From Streptomyces sp. GESEQ-35 (lineage in GTDB: Bacteria; Actinomycetota; Actinomycetes; Streptomycetales; Streptomycetaceae): 64,000 nucleotides of DNA. The DNA is taken from NCBI RefSeq assembly GCF_017948485.1, contig NZ_JAFFSX010000030.1, forward strand, positions 1 through 64,000, read 5' to 3'. The notes below the pieces were generated by a model. It worked only from the letters and a program-made list of their open reading frames with translations, did not search any database and was not told the DNA's origin. Below are positions 49,449 through 58,224 of the stretch, piece after piece. The translations under genes were made by a program, and so were the position numbers. Numbering within the stretch: position 1 is the stretch's first letter; every line of letters begins with the position of its first letter.

Positions 49449-50636
49449 TCAGGTGCGGTCGACCTCGGCCCGCAGCGCGTTGTAGCCGGTGAAGGCGGAC
49501 TCGATGTCGGCGTGGGTCAGGCCGTAGCGGGACAGGTCGTACCGGTGGGGGCGGCTGCCCTTGAGGCGGGTGGCGACCTCGGGGAGCCGGGCGGCGTCGG
49601 CGTCGGTCCAGCGGGCGCCGACCGCGTCGTAGAGCTTCGGGGCGCCGGTGGCAGGGTCGGAGCCGAGCCAGGAGTACGGCACGTCCACCAGCGCCTCGCG
49701 GGGGATGTCGGCACGGGCCGCGAGCCCGCGGTGCACGGAGCGGCTCAGCAGGTCCAGCCAGGTGGCGCCGAGGGTGTGCAGGTCGACGTTGCGACGTGCG
49801 AGGGCCATCCCGCACTCGACCAGGCTACAGAACGAGGCGACGGCGGTCGCCGGGTCGCGATGGGTCCACACGAGTGTGGCGTCGGGGAACACGTCGAGCA
49901 GCGCGTCGAGATTCCCGGTGTGCATGGGGGACTTGAGGATCCAGCGGCGGCGCGGGCGGCCGTACTGGAGCACCTGGAAGCACTGCTTGAGGTGGCGGTA
50001 GTCGGGGACGAAGTCCCGCTCGAACTGCCAGGCGTGGTACTCCGGCAGGTGGGCCTGGGACAGCGGCACCAGGGCGTGCGGCAGGAGGAACGTGCACTCC
50101 TCGGGGCCCTCGGCGGTCATGAGGTGGATGTCGCGGAAGCGCGGGCTGAGCAGGAAGACGCCGTCGACCGTCCGGCGCGCGGACGTGATCGCCTTCTGCC
50201 GCTCGCGGGGCGACGGTTCCAGGCCCGGGGCCAGCAGCTCCCACAGCCGGGGGCAGCGGTGCTCGCCGGAGAGGGACAGCACGCTGTGGGTGAGCGTGGT
50301 GGCGGTGCGCGGGAGACCCACCACGAACACCGGCTTCTCGACGGTCTCCTGCTCGATGGCGGGGTGCTCGGCGATCAGCCGCCGGATCCTGGCCCGGTTG
50401 GTGAGATGCCTGCGGACGTGGGCCTGCCCGGACTGCCACCCGACCGGCGACAGCTCCTCGTCGGCCGCCCACTCCCGCAGCAGCAGCCGGAAGCCGTCGG
50501 TGAACCACTCGTCCCCGTCCGCCTGCCCTGCCTTGCCGGCGATTCGGTCGAAGACCCGGTCCGGGTCGCGCCGGGAACCGAACGCGGGCCGCAGCAGCAG
50601 ATTGGCCAGCGTCAGAGGGAGGGGAGCGGAGGACAC
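49449..50636 (-). CDS. PAPS-dependent sulfotransferase family protein
   Basis: A 395-residue Sulfotransf_3-type protein. The PAPS phosphate loop is VFVVGLPRTATTLTHSVLSL, WILKSPMHTGNLDALLDVFP and WTHRDPATAVASFCSL form the 3'-phosphate-binding region, and YSWLGSDPATGAPKLYDAVG is the family end. No signal peptide is present. GTG 50636 has AAAGGA at 9 nt and gives the usual start; a longer TTG frame is unlikely. It lies 87 bp behind GH31 on the same strand, yet no sulfated sugar pathway is evident. It may be an unrelated passenger in the operon, or modify a cell-surface glycan or lipid. Confidence 0.85.
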   Translation of the reverse strand: MSSAPLPLTLANLLLRPAFGSRRDPDRVFDRIAGKAGQADGDEWFTDGFRLLLREWAADEELSPVGWQSGQAHVRRHLTNRARIRRLIAEHPAIEQETVEKPVFVVGLPRTATTLTHSVLSLSGEHRCPRLWELLAPGLEPSPRERQKAITSARRTVDGVFLLSPRFRDIHLMTAEGPEECTFLLPHALVPLSQAHLPEYHAWQFERDFVPDYRHLKQCFQVLQYGRPRRRWILKSPMHTGNLDALLDVFPDATLVWTHRDPATAVASFCSLVECGMALARRNVDLHTLGATWLDLLSRSVHRGLAARADIPREALVDVPYSWLGSDPATGAPKLYDAVGARWTDADAARLPEVATRLKGSRPHRYDLSRYGLTHADIESAFTGYNALRAEVDRT

Positions 50637-50723
50637 GAGGCGGGGTTCCTTTCTCCGGTACCTGACGGCACGATCACCGAACAAGTGTGCAAGACAAGGA
50701 AGTTGGCGAGACCACCGGCCCTC

Positions 50724-52775
50724 CTATTCGGCTATCGGGAGGCTCACCCCGTCCCGCAGGAACAGCGGGATGCGGTCCAGCGGGGCGTCGACCGTGACCG
50801 CCGCACCGCCCTCGTACGTCGCACCCGTCCACGCGTCCGTCCAGGTGGCGCCCGCCGGGAGGTACGCCGTGCGGGCCGTGGCGCCCGCCGTGAGCACCGG
50901 GGCGACAAGGAGGTCCCGGCCGAACAGGTAGGAGTCGTCCACCGACCAGGCCGCCTGGTCCTCGGGGAACTCCAGGAACAGCGGGCGCATGGTCGGCAGT
51001 CCCTCCTCGTGGGCCTCGCGCATGACCTGAAGGACGTACGGCTTCAGGCGCTCGCGCAGCCGCAGGTACCGCTCCAGGATCGCGCCGGCCTCCTCGCCGT
51101 AGGACCAGACCTCGTTCGGGCCGCCGGTCATGTCGGGTCCCAGCGGCATGCCCGGGTCGCGGAAGCCGTGCAGTCGCATCAGCGGGGACAGCGCGCCGAA
51201 CTGGAACCAGCGGACCATGACTTCCCGGTACGCGGGATCGGTCGGGTCGCCGCCGTGGAAGCCGCCGATGTCCGTGTTCCACCAAGGGATGCCGGAGAGC
51301 GCCGTGTTGAGGCCCGCGGCGATCTGGCGGCGCAGGGTCGGGAAGTCGGTGCCGATGTCGCCGGACCACAGGGCGGCGCCGTAGCGCTGGCTGCCCGCCC
51401 AGGCCGAGCGGTTGAGGGTGACGATCTCGGACTCGCCCTCCGCGAGCAGACCCTCGTGGAAGGCGCGGGAGTTCTCGGCCGGGTACATGTTCCCGACCTC
51501 CAGGCCCGGGCCCGCCCAGTAGCGCAGGTTCTCCTGGAAGCCCGGCTTCAGCTCCGGCTCGCAGGCGTCCAGCCAGAAGGCCGTGATGCCGTACGGATCC
51601 AGGTAGTTCGCCTTCACCTTCGACCACATGAACTCACGCGCGTCGGGGTTCGTGGCGTCGTAGAAGGAGACCTGGACGGTCGACGCGACGTCCTTGTCGG
51701 GCCAGTCGGCGTGGGCCATCGGGCCGTACTGGGTGCCGATGAAGTAGCCGCGCTGCTCCATGACCGGGTGGTTCTCGCTCAGCGGGGACACCGACGGCCA
51801 GACCGACACGACGAGCTTGATGCCCAGCTCCGCCAGCTCCCGCACCATTGCCGCCGGGTCGGGCCACTCCTTCGGGTCGAACTTCCACTCGCCCAGGTGG
51901 GTCCAGTGGAAGAAGTCGCAGACGATGGCGGAGATGGGCAGCCCCCGGCGCTTGTACTCCCTTGCCACCGCCAGGAGTTCGTCCTGTGTGCGGTAGCGCA
52001 GCTTGCACTGCCAGAAGCCCGCCGCCCACTCCGGCAGCATCGGGGTGCGGCCGGTCACCGCGCTGTAGCGGCGCTGGGCGTCGGCCGGGTCGCCCGCGGT
52101 GATCCAGTAGTCGATCTGGCGGGCCGAGTCGGCCACCCAGCGGGTGCCGTTGCCCGCCAGCTCGACGCGGCCGATCGCCGGGTTGTTCCACAGCAGGGTG
52201 TAGCCGCGGCTGGAGGTCAGCACCGGGATGCCGACCTCGGCGTTGCGCTGGACCAGATCCAGGACCAGGCCCTTCTGGTCGAGGCGTCCGTGCTGGTGCT
52301 GGCCGAGGCCGAACAGTTTCTCGCCCTCGTAGGCGGCGAAGCGCTGCTCCAGGCGGTGGTGGCCGTTGCCGACGGCCGTGTAGAGGCGAGGTCCTGGCCA
52401 CCAGAAGTGGGCGCGTTCCTCGGCGAGGATCTCGGAGAGGTCGTCCGTCCGCAGGAACCGGATCATCCCCTCCGCGTCGACCTCGACGGTCAGCGCCCCG
52501 ACCGTCAACCGGCCTTCGCCGTCCCCGATCTTGACCGTGGCCTCGGTCACCGGCGCCTCGTCGAGCAGCGCGCCCGGCAGTCCGTCGAGGACCGGACCGC
52601 CGAGCCGGGCGCGGACCCGCACCGCGTCCGGGCCCCAGGGCTCGATGCGGACGGTCTCCTGGCGGCCGCTCCACTCCAGCGCACCGCCCCGCTCGCGGAA
52701 CGTGCCGACGGTGGGGGACGACTGCGCGAGGCTGACCGCGCCGGTCGGGGTCGGGTTTTCGGCAGGCTGAGACAC
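50724..52775 (-). CDS. GH31 alpha-xylosidase (YicI-like)
   Basis: A 683-residue GH31 enzyme. The nucleophile is D403 in AFWLDACEPE and the acid/base D473 in ALWSGDIGTDFPTL. CDFFHWTHLGEWKFDPKEWP is the strand typical of alpha-xylosidases, and IPWWNTDIGGFHGG and MVRWFQFGALSPLMRLHG are family blocks. No signal peptide is seen. It would remove alpha-1,6-xylose from the non-reducing end of imported xyloglucan oligosaccharides. GTG 52775 has GAGGAGT upstream. It follows the LacI gene by 63 bp on the same strand and is probably under the same promoter and operator. Confidence 0.94.
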   Translation of the reverse strand: MSQPAENPTPTGAVSLAQSSPTVGTFRERGGALEWSGRQETVRIEPWGPDAVRVRARLGGPVLDGLPGALLDEAPVTEATVKIGDGEGRLTVGALTVEVDAEGMIRFLRTDDLSEILAEERAHFWWPGPRLYTAVGNGHHRLEQRFAAYEGEKLFGLGQHQHGRLDQKGLVLDLVQRNAEVGIPVLTSSRGYTLLWNNPAIGRVELAGNGTRWVADSARQIDYWITAGDPADAQRRYSAVTGRTPMLPEWAAGFWQCKLRYRTQDELLAVAREYKRRGLPISAIVCDFFHWTHLGEWKFDPKEWPDPAAMVRELAELGIKLVVSVWPSVSPLSENHPVMEQRGYFIGTQYGPMAHADWPDKDVASTVQVSFYDATNPDAREFMWSKVKANYLDPYGITAFWLDACEPELKPGFQENLRYWAGPGLEVGNMYPAENSRAFHEGLLAEGESEIVTLNRSAWAGSQRYGAALWSGDIGTDFPTLRRQIAAGLNTALSGIPWWNTDIGGFHGGDPTDPAYREVMVRWFQFGALSPLMRLHGFRDPGMPLGPDMTGGPNEVWSYGEEAGAILERYLRLRERLKPYVLQVMREAHEEGLPTMRPLFLEFPEDQAAWSVDDSYLFGRDLLVAPVLTAGATARTAYLPAGATWTDAWTGATYEGGAAVTVDAPLDRIPLFLRDGVSLPIAE

Positions 52776-52838
52776 GAGGCGTACTCCTCAGGACATGGGG
52801 GAGCCCCGGTGGGGGCCGACACGTGGAAGGGGCAGGGG

Positions 52839-53852
52839 TCAGGACGCGGCCGGGGCCGGGCCCGTGCTCGCCCGTACCGTCAACTCGGGTGCGATCAGCA
52901 GGACTTCATCGGTTCCGCGCCCGTCGAGCTTGGCGACCAGGTGCGCCACGGCGTGCCGGCCCATCTCCTGGGCGGGGATGGCGACCGACGTGAGCCGCAC
53001 CGAGGCCTGGACGGCGACCTGGTCGGGGCAGATCGCGACCACCGACACGTCCTCGGGGATGGCGCGGCCCTGCTGGCGGAGGAGAGCGAGGAGCGGTTCG
53101 ACCGCCGACTCGTTCTGTACGACGAACCCCGTGGTGCCGGGGCGCTCGTCGAGGATGCGGGCGAGGGTCACGGTCATCGCGTCGTACCCGCCGTCGCAGG
53201 GCCGGTGCAGCAGTCGTACGCCCAACTCCTGGGCGCGGCCGCGCAGTCCGTCGAGGGTCCGTTCGGCGAAGCCGGTGTGCCGCTCGTAGACCGCGGGCGC
53301 CTCGCCGATGACAGCGATGTCGCGGTGCCCCAGCATCGCCAGGTGCTCCACGCACAGCGCGCCCGTCGCTCTGAAGTCCAGGTCGACACAGGTCAGTCCG
53401 GTGGTGTCGGCGGGCAGCCCGATCAGCACGGACGGCTGGTCGGTACCGCGCAGCAACGGCAGCCGCTCGTCGTCGAGTTCGACGTCCATCAGGATCATCG
53501 CGTCGGCGAGCCCGCTGCCGGTGACGCGGCGGACGGCGTCCGGGCCCTCCTCGCCGGTGAGCAGCAGCACGTCGTACCCGTGCGTACGGGCCGTGGTGGC
53601 CACCGCGATGGCGATCTCCATCATCACCGGCACATACATGTCGGTGCGCAGCGGGATCATCAGCGCGATGATGTTCGACCTGCTGCTGGCCAGGGCGCGT
53701 GCCCCCGCGTTCGGGTGGTAGCCGAGCTGCTGGATGCTCTGCTCGACCCGCTGCCGGGTGCCCGTCGAGATGGACCGCTTGCCACTGAGGACATAGCTCA
53801 CCGTGCTCGCCGAGACTCCGGCGTGCTGGGCGACCTCGGCGAGGGTGACCAT
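52839..53852 (-). CDS. LacI-family transcriptional regulator of the locus
   Basis: A 337-residue LacI/GalR repressor. The headpiece reads MVTLAEVAQHAGVSASTVSY and VLSGKRSISTGTRQRVEQSI, with hinge NAGARALASSRSNIIALMIP. The ligand domain follows (NESAVEPLLALLRQQGRAIP, SVRLTSVAIPAQEMGRHAV). ATG 53852 has GGAGAG upstream. The palindrome TCGAAGCGCTTCGA and a near copy lie in its own promoter region, and two more copies lie between GH3 and the transporter. It is therefore the likely local repressor, relieved by a xyloglucan-derived sugar. GH31 lies downstream in the same direction. Confidence 0.93.
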   Translation of the reverse strand: MVTLAEVAQHAGVSASTVSYVLSGKRSISTGTRQRVEQSIQQLGYHPNAGARALASSRSNIIALMIPLRTDMYVPVMMEIAIAVATTARTHGYDVLLLTGEEGPDAVRRVTGSGLADAMILMDVELDDERLPLLRGTDQPSVLIGLPADTTGLTCVDLDFRATGALCVEHLAMLGHRDIAVIGEAPAVYERHTGFAERTLDGLRGRAQELGVRLLHRPCDGGYDAMTVTLARILDERPGTTGFVVQNESAVEPLLALLRQQGRAIPEDVSVVAICPDQVAVQASVRLTSVAIPAQEMGRHAVAHLVAKLDGRGTDEVLLIAPELTVRASTGPAPAAS

Positions 53853-53869
53853 CCAGCTCTCCAAGTTTT

Positions 53870-53883
53870 GTGAAGCGCTTCGA
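53870..53883. promoter_or_regulatory. LacI-type operator 3 (near copy)
   Basis: GTGAAGCGCTTCGA matches the palindrome at 12 of 14 bases and lies 18-31 bp before the LacI start, a position suited to autoregulation. Confidence 0.7.
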
Positions 53884-53958
53884 CAGTGCGCACTGCGAAT
53901 ACGGGCGGGTGAGGGTGGTTCGACAGTAGCTCCACCGGGAGTGGGTGTCCATAGGTTG

Positions 53959-53972
53959 TCGAAGCGCTTCGA
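53959..53972. promoter_or_regulatory. LacI-type operator 4
   Basis: Perfect TCGAAGCGCTTCGA, 107-120 bp before the LacI start and 90-103 bp before the first kinase gene on the other strand. With operator 3 it could allow looping (centres 89 bp apart), or bring the kinase promoter under LacI control. Confidence 0.75.
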
Positions 53973-54061
53973 CTCGGACTTGCGGAAAGGGGCGGCGACT
54001 GGGCTGGTTCGTGCCTGGTGGGCCTTCCCGGGGTGCGGGTTCCTGCCTACCATGACCGGCC

Positions 54062-56155
54062 GTGGGGGGCCATGGAACGGGGACGGAGGAGCCCGTCCGG
54101 CGGATCGGGCCGTACCGGATCGTCGCGCCGCTCGGCGAGGGCGGGATGGGCGCCGTCCACCTGGGACGGGACCGGCGCGGGCGACCGGCGGCCGTGAAGG
54201 TGCTGCGCGCCGAACTGGCGCAGGACGCGGAGATGGTGCGGCGCTTCCGGCGCGAGGCGGACGCGGCCTCGGCCGTGCGCGGGCCGGGGGTGGCGCAGGT
54301 CCTGGGGTACGACCTCGACGGGCCCGTGCCGTGGATCGCCGCCGCCTATCTCGCGGGGCCGACGCTCCAGGAAGCGGTGGCGGCATGCGGGCCGTTCGCC
54401 GAGGACGCGGCGCGGGCACTGGTGGCCGAGCTCGCCCGGACCGTCGCCGTGATCCACGACGCCGGACTCGTCCACCGCGACCTCAAGCCGTCCAACATCG
54501 TCCTCACCGGTTCCGGCGCGCGGATCATCGACTTCGGCATCGCCCGCCCCGAGTACGGTCTCACCCTCACCCAGCCCGGCGTGGCCCCCGCGACCCCCGG
54601 CTACGCACCCCCGGAGCAGATCACCAGCCGCCGTGCCGGACCGCCGGCCGACGTGTTCGCCCTGGGCGCGGTGCTCGCCTTCGCCTGCACAGGGGAAGGG
54701 CCCTTCGGCTCGGGGCACCCGGCGGCGGTGGGCTACCGCGTCGTCCACGAGGAACCCCCGCTGGACGGAGTGCCCGAGGCGCTGCTGCCGGTGGTGCGGG
54801 CGTGTCTACAGAAGGAGCCGACGCGGCGGCCGACGCCCGGGGTGGTGGCGGGCTGGGTGGCCCGGACGGAAGGTTCGTCGGCCGGCCCTGCCTGGCTCAC
54901 CGCCCCCCTCACCACCGAGATCACCCGCCGGGCCGAGGAAGCCGACCGCCTCCTCCGTGCGGCCGCTCCTTCCCGCCGGCGCGTGCTGACCGCAGCCGCC
55001 GCCGTCCCGGTCGCCGGGATCGCGACCGGTGCCTGGTGGCTCACCCGCGACCCGGCCACCCCGGCCGAAGACCCTCGCACCGAGAACGGCGTCCCCGTGG
55101 CCACCCCCCTCACCGCACCCACCGCCGACACCGTCCCCGCCCCCCTCTGGCGCATCGAAGGCCTCCACCCGGACGGCCCCGGCCCGGTCACCGTCGGCCC
55201 GGTCGTCGCCGCGGGCACGGCCGACGGAGTCGCCGCCTGGACCCAGCACACCGGCCGAGGGGCCTGGACCTGGACGGGCCGGACGGCACCCGACCGGCAC
55301 GGCGACCTCCTCGTCAGCGGCACCGCCATCCTCGTCGTCACCGCCGACGGCCGCCTCGCCGCCCTCGACTCCCGTACCGGCGCCCCGCGTTGGCAGACCG
55401 GCGACATCGGCGCCGTACAGACACTCGCCGTCGACGACGGGTCGGCGTACGTCCTCGACGGCGAACGGCGCGTGAAAGCCGTGGGCCTGACCGGCCACCG
55501 GTCACGCTGGACCTCGCCCCGCCCGGTCGGCGGCACCGGTACCGCCCGCGCGGCCGTGACCCGGCAGCGGCTCATGGTCAGCACCGACGACGGCACCGCC
55601 CAGGTCTTCGACACCCGTGACGGATCGGCGAGTTGGCGCTGGACCGTCGGCAAACCGGTCCTGTGGAACGACGGACAGGCCGGTGCCCCCGCCCCCGCCG
55701 TGCACGGCGGCGCCTTCTGCGTCGGCGGCGACTCGCTCGCCCTCCTCGACGCGCACAGCCGCCGGGTGCGCTGGTCGCACGAGCCGGAGTCCGGCTGGTA
55801 CGGCGCCCCGACCGTGGCCGACGGGCGGGTGTACGCCGGACTGCCCACCGACCTGTGGTGCAGGGACGCCGGCACGGGGGACGCCGAGTGGACCGCACCC
55901 GTGACGTACAGCGGCATACCGATGCGGTCCGACGTCGTCGTCGGTCACGCGCTGTACGGGCTGATGGGCAGTCCGGCTGATTCCACGGACGGCACGGGCG
56001 CGGACGAGGGCGTGTTCACCGTCGACATCCGCTCCGGCCGGCTGCTGTGGACCTTCGACGACCAGGCAGAGCAGCCCGGTTGGCGGCTCGCGGGCGCCGC
56101 CGGACGGGTCTTCGTCGCCCGCGGCACGACCCTGCGCGCCATGCCGACGCTGTGA
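54062..56155 (+). CDS. Ser/Thr protein kinase with C-terminal PQQ-repeat beta-propeller
   Basis: A 697-residue membrane kinase. The kinase domain (about 12-280) has GEGGMGAV, K46 in AAVKVL, H138-R139-D140 in HRDLKPSNIVL and D157 in DFGIARP, so it should be active. A twin-arginine-like stretch SRRRVLT (304-310) runs directly into the single helix AAAAVPVAGIATGAWWL. The rest is a PQQ/PQQ-like propeller with repeated LDxxTGAxRW-type blades, predicted outside. Start GTG 54062 is the best available; its ribosome-binding site is weak. It is the first of three tandem paralogues. The signal sensed is unknown. Confidence 0.9.
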   Translation: MGGHGTGTEEPVRRIGPYRIVAPLGEGGMGAVHLGRDRRGRPAAVKVLRAELAQDAEMVRRFRREADAASAVRGPGVAQVLGYDLDGPVPWIAAAYLAGPTLQEAVAACGPFAEDAARALVAELARTVAVIHDAGLVHRDLKPSNIVLTGSGARIIDFGIARPEYGLTLTQPGVAPATPGYAPPEQITSRRAGPPADVFALGAVLAFACTGEGPFGSGHPAAVGYRVVHEEPPLDGVPEALLPVVRACLQKEPTRRPTPGVVAGWVARTEGSSAGPAWLTAPLTTEITRRAEEADRLLRAAAPSRRRVLTAAAAVPVAGIATGAWWLTRDPATPAEDPRTENGVPVATPLTAPTADTVPAPLWRIEGLHPDGPGPVTVGPVVAAGTADGVAAWTQHTGRGAWTWTGRTAPDRHGDLLVSGTAILVVTADGRLAALDSRTGAPRWQTGDIGAVQTLAVDDGSAYVLDGERRVKAVGLTGHRSRWTSPRPVGGTGTARAAVTRQRLMVSTDDGTAQVFDTRDGSASWRWTVGKPVLWNDGQAGAPAPAVHGGAFCVGGDSLALLDAHSRRVRWSHEPESGWYGAPTVADGRVYAGLPTDLWCRDAGTGDAEWTAPVTYSGIPMRSDVVVGHALYGLMGSPADSTDGTGADEGVFTVDIRSGRLLWTFDDQAEQPGWRLAGAAGRVFVARGTTLRAMPTL

Positions 56156-56215
56156 AACGGCCGACCCCGGCGCGAGCGTCGTACTGCACGCCGTGGAGCG
56201 CGATGGGGGGATCGC

Positions 56216-58219
56216 ATGGAGGAGCTGCGCGCCGACGACCTGCGTCTGCTGGGACCGTACGTCCTGCTGGCCGCCCTGACACCGGCGGGCGGCGAGCCAC
56301 GTCTGCTGGCCCGGCGGTCCGCGGGGGACGGCCTCGCCGAGATCACGCTCGTCCGCGGGGAGGGGGTACGGGCATCGGCGGCCGCCCTGCGCGCCGCCGC
56401 CGGACCGGGGTTCCCGGAGCTGCTGGAGGACGGCAGCGCGGCCCGGCCGCCCTGGCTGGCCTGGCGGTTCGTGCCCGCGCTCACGCTCGCCGAGGCCGGC
56501 GCCCTGATGTACGGCGGGCTGCCCCGCGCGACCCTGCGCGCCCTCGGCGCACGCCTCGCGGTGCCGCTGGCCCGGCTGCACGCGCACGGCACCACGCACG
56601 GGGCTCTCACCCCCGACGCCGTGCTCGTCGCCCCCGACGGCCCCCGCCTGGTACGCCCCCGAGGCACCGGCACCCCGCAGGACGACATCGCCGCCCTCGG
56701 CGCCGTCCTCACCCACGCCGGCGCGGGCCGCGCCCCCGACGATCCGCTGCTGCGCCGCTGCTCCCACGAGGACCCCGAACAGCGGCCCACGGCACGCGAG
56801 TTGGCGCAGGAGCTGGCGGACGCCCCGTTCGAGCTGCCCGCCCGGCTCGTCGGCGCCCTCGCCCGCGAGGCCGACCGCGCGCTGGCCCTGGAGTCCGCCA
56901 CCGACGCACCTCCGCCCGCCCGCGCCGCCCGTACCACCCGCCGTACGCTGCTCACCGCCGGCGGAGCCGGGCTGCTGCTCGGCGCTGGCGGGGTGGCCGG
57001 ATGGGTGGCCGGGCGGGGCGGCACCGACGCGTTGACCTCACCGGCCGCGTCGACCCGTCGGACGACACCTCGGGCGACGGCCGTACGCGGCACCGCTCCC
57101 GCCGTGCTGTGGCGGTACGACGCCCAGGACCCGCGCCTGACCGAGCGCAACCGCTCGCTGGCCCACTCCTCCGGCCGGGTGCACCTCCTGGAGTACCCCG
57201 AGCTGACCACGCTGAGCCTGGCCGACGGGCGGCCGGTGTGGCGGACCGGCGGGCTGGGGCCGCGGGACTCGCTGGAGTCCGCCGAGCCCGGCACGCTGAT
57301 CCTCCACCGCGAGGACCGATTCCAGGCCGTCTCCGCCGAGGACGGCTCCCAGCTGTGGACGGAGCCGATCGACCTGCGCGGCCTCACCTTCGGCCAGTTC
57401 ATCGGCTACGAGCGGAAGTACGGCCTCCTGCACTACAGCGCCACCGGCTCCGAGGACTCCGTCCCGGGCGCCACCGGGCGGACGTATCTCATCTCCTTCG
57501 ACGTGCGCCGCCGCACCGAGGCCTGGCGGCTGCCGGTGCCCGCGGACAAGGCCGGGGAGTTCCTGCCCGTCTTCGACGAGAAGGACGCCCTGCACGTGCT
57601 GTACGCGGCCGACGGCGTCCTCAACCTCGTCGAGGTCGACCGGCGCACGGGCAGGGCGGGCCGTCCCTTCCGGCACACCTGGCGGCCCGCCGACCGGAAG
57701 GTGGGGGTCGGCTCGGTCGACCCCTGGCAGATCTACACGTTCGGCGCGGGCCGCATCGAGGCGGCGCCCCTCCGTGAGAACAAGCCCCTGTGGCGGCTCG
57801 ACCTCAGCTCCGACCCCGTCGCCGGCGAACCCCCGGCCGTCAGCACACCGAGCCTGGCGAAGGTCCCCGGCCTGGGCACCGTCCTGTTCACCAGCGACAC
57901 CACCCGCACGGTGTACGCGATCGACCCGGTCCGCGGCCGCGAACTGTGGCGCCGCACCCTGCTCCCCGACCCGCCCTCACCCGGCATCCTGGACGGGCCG
58001 CTCGCGCCGGGCCTGTCCATGCCCACCTCGGCGCGCACGCTGCTGGCGTTCGGCCGCGGCGCCGGAGTGATCGCCCTCGACCCGCGTACCGGCGCCGTGA
58101 AGTGGACCTTCCAGTCCAACCAGTCGGCCTCCTCGCTCTACCACGCCTACATCGTGGACGACCTGGACCTGGCCCTGATCGCCAACGGCCCCTCCGTCTT
58201 CGCCTTCCCGGCCGGGTGA
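56216..58219 (+). CDS. Pseudokinase with C-terminal PQQ-repeat beta-propeller
   Basis: A 667-residue paralogue of the kinases on either side. The kinase-like part has lost its key residues. The VAIK lysine region reads GLAEITLVRGEG, HRDLKPSN is replaced by HGALTPDAV (from H128), and DFG is replaced by PRLVRP. It cannot be expected to phosphorylate. The architecture is kept: TRRTLLT (241-247), one helix (AGGAGLLLGAGGVAGWVAG) and an outside propeller (LWRRTLLPDPPSPG, IALDPRTGAVKWTF). It may bind or regulate the two active neighbours. ATG 56216 follows a GGGGGGATC stretch. The gap to kinase 1 is 60 bp. Confidence 0.88.
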   Translation: MEELRADDLRLLGPYVLLAALTPAGGEPRLLARRSAGDGLAEITLVRGEGVRASAAALRAAAGPGFPELLEDGSAARPPWLAWRFVPALTLAEAGALMYGGLPRATLRALGARLAVPLARLHAHGTTHGALTPDAVLVAPDGPRLVRPRGTGTPQDDIAALGAVLTHAGAGRAPDDPLLRRCSHEDPEQRPTARELAQELADAPFELPARLVGALAREADRALALESATDAPPPARAARTTRRTLLTAGGAGLLLGAGGVAGWVAGRGGTDALTSPAASTRRTTPRATAVRGTAPAVLWRYDAQDPRLTERNRSLAHSSGRVHLLEYPELTTLSLADGRPVWRTGGLGPRDSLESAEPGTLILHREDRFQAVSAEDGSQLWTEPIDLRGLTFGQFIGYERKYGLLHYSATGSEDSVPGATGRTYLISFDVRRRTEAWRLPVPADKAGEFLPVFDEKDALHVLYAADGVLNLVEVDRRTGRAGRPFRHTWRPADRKVGVGSVDPWQIYTFGAGRIEAAPLRENKPLWRLDLSSDPVAGEPPAVSTPSLAKVPGLGTVLFTSDTTRTVYAIDPVRGRELWRRTLLPDPPSPGILDGPLAPGLSMPTSARTLLAFGRGAGVIALDPRTGAVKWTFQSNQSASSLYHAYIVDDLDLALIANGPSVFAFPAG

Positions 58220-58224
58220 CCGCG

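Noticed and set aside
49443..53873. A plus-strand open frame of about 1470 codons
   Set aside because: It is antisense to the sulfotransferase, GH31 and LacI genes, which have clear domains and start sites. High GC keeps the opposite strand open.
35204..53972. Cellulose or general beta-glucan locus
   Set aside because: The presence of alpha-xylosidase, alpha-fucosidase, beta-galactosidase and GH74 together points to xyloglucan side chains, which cellulose lacks.
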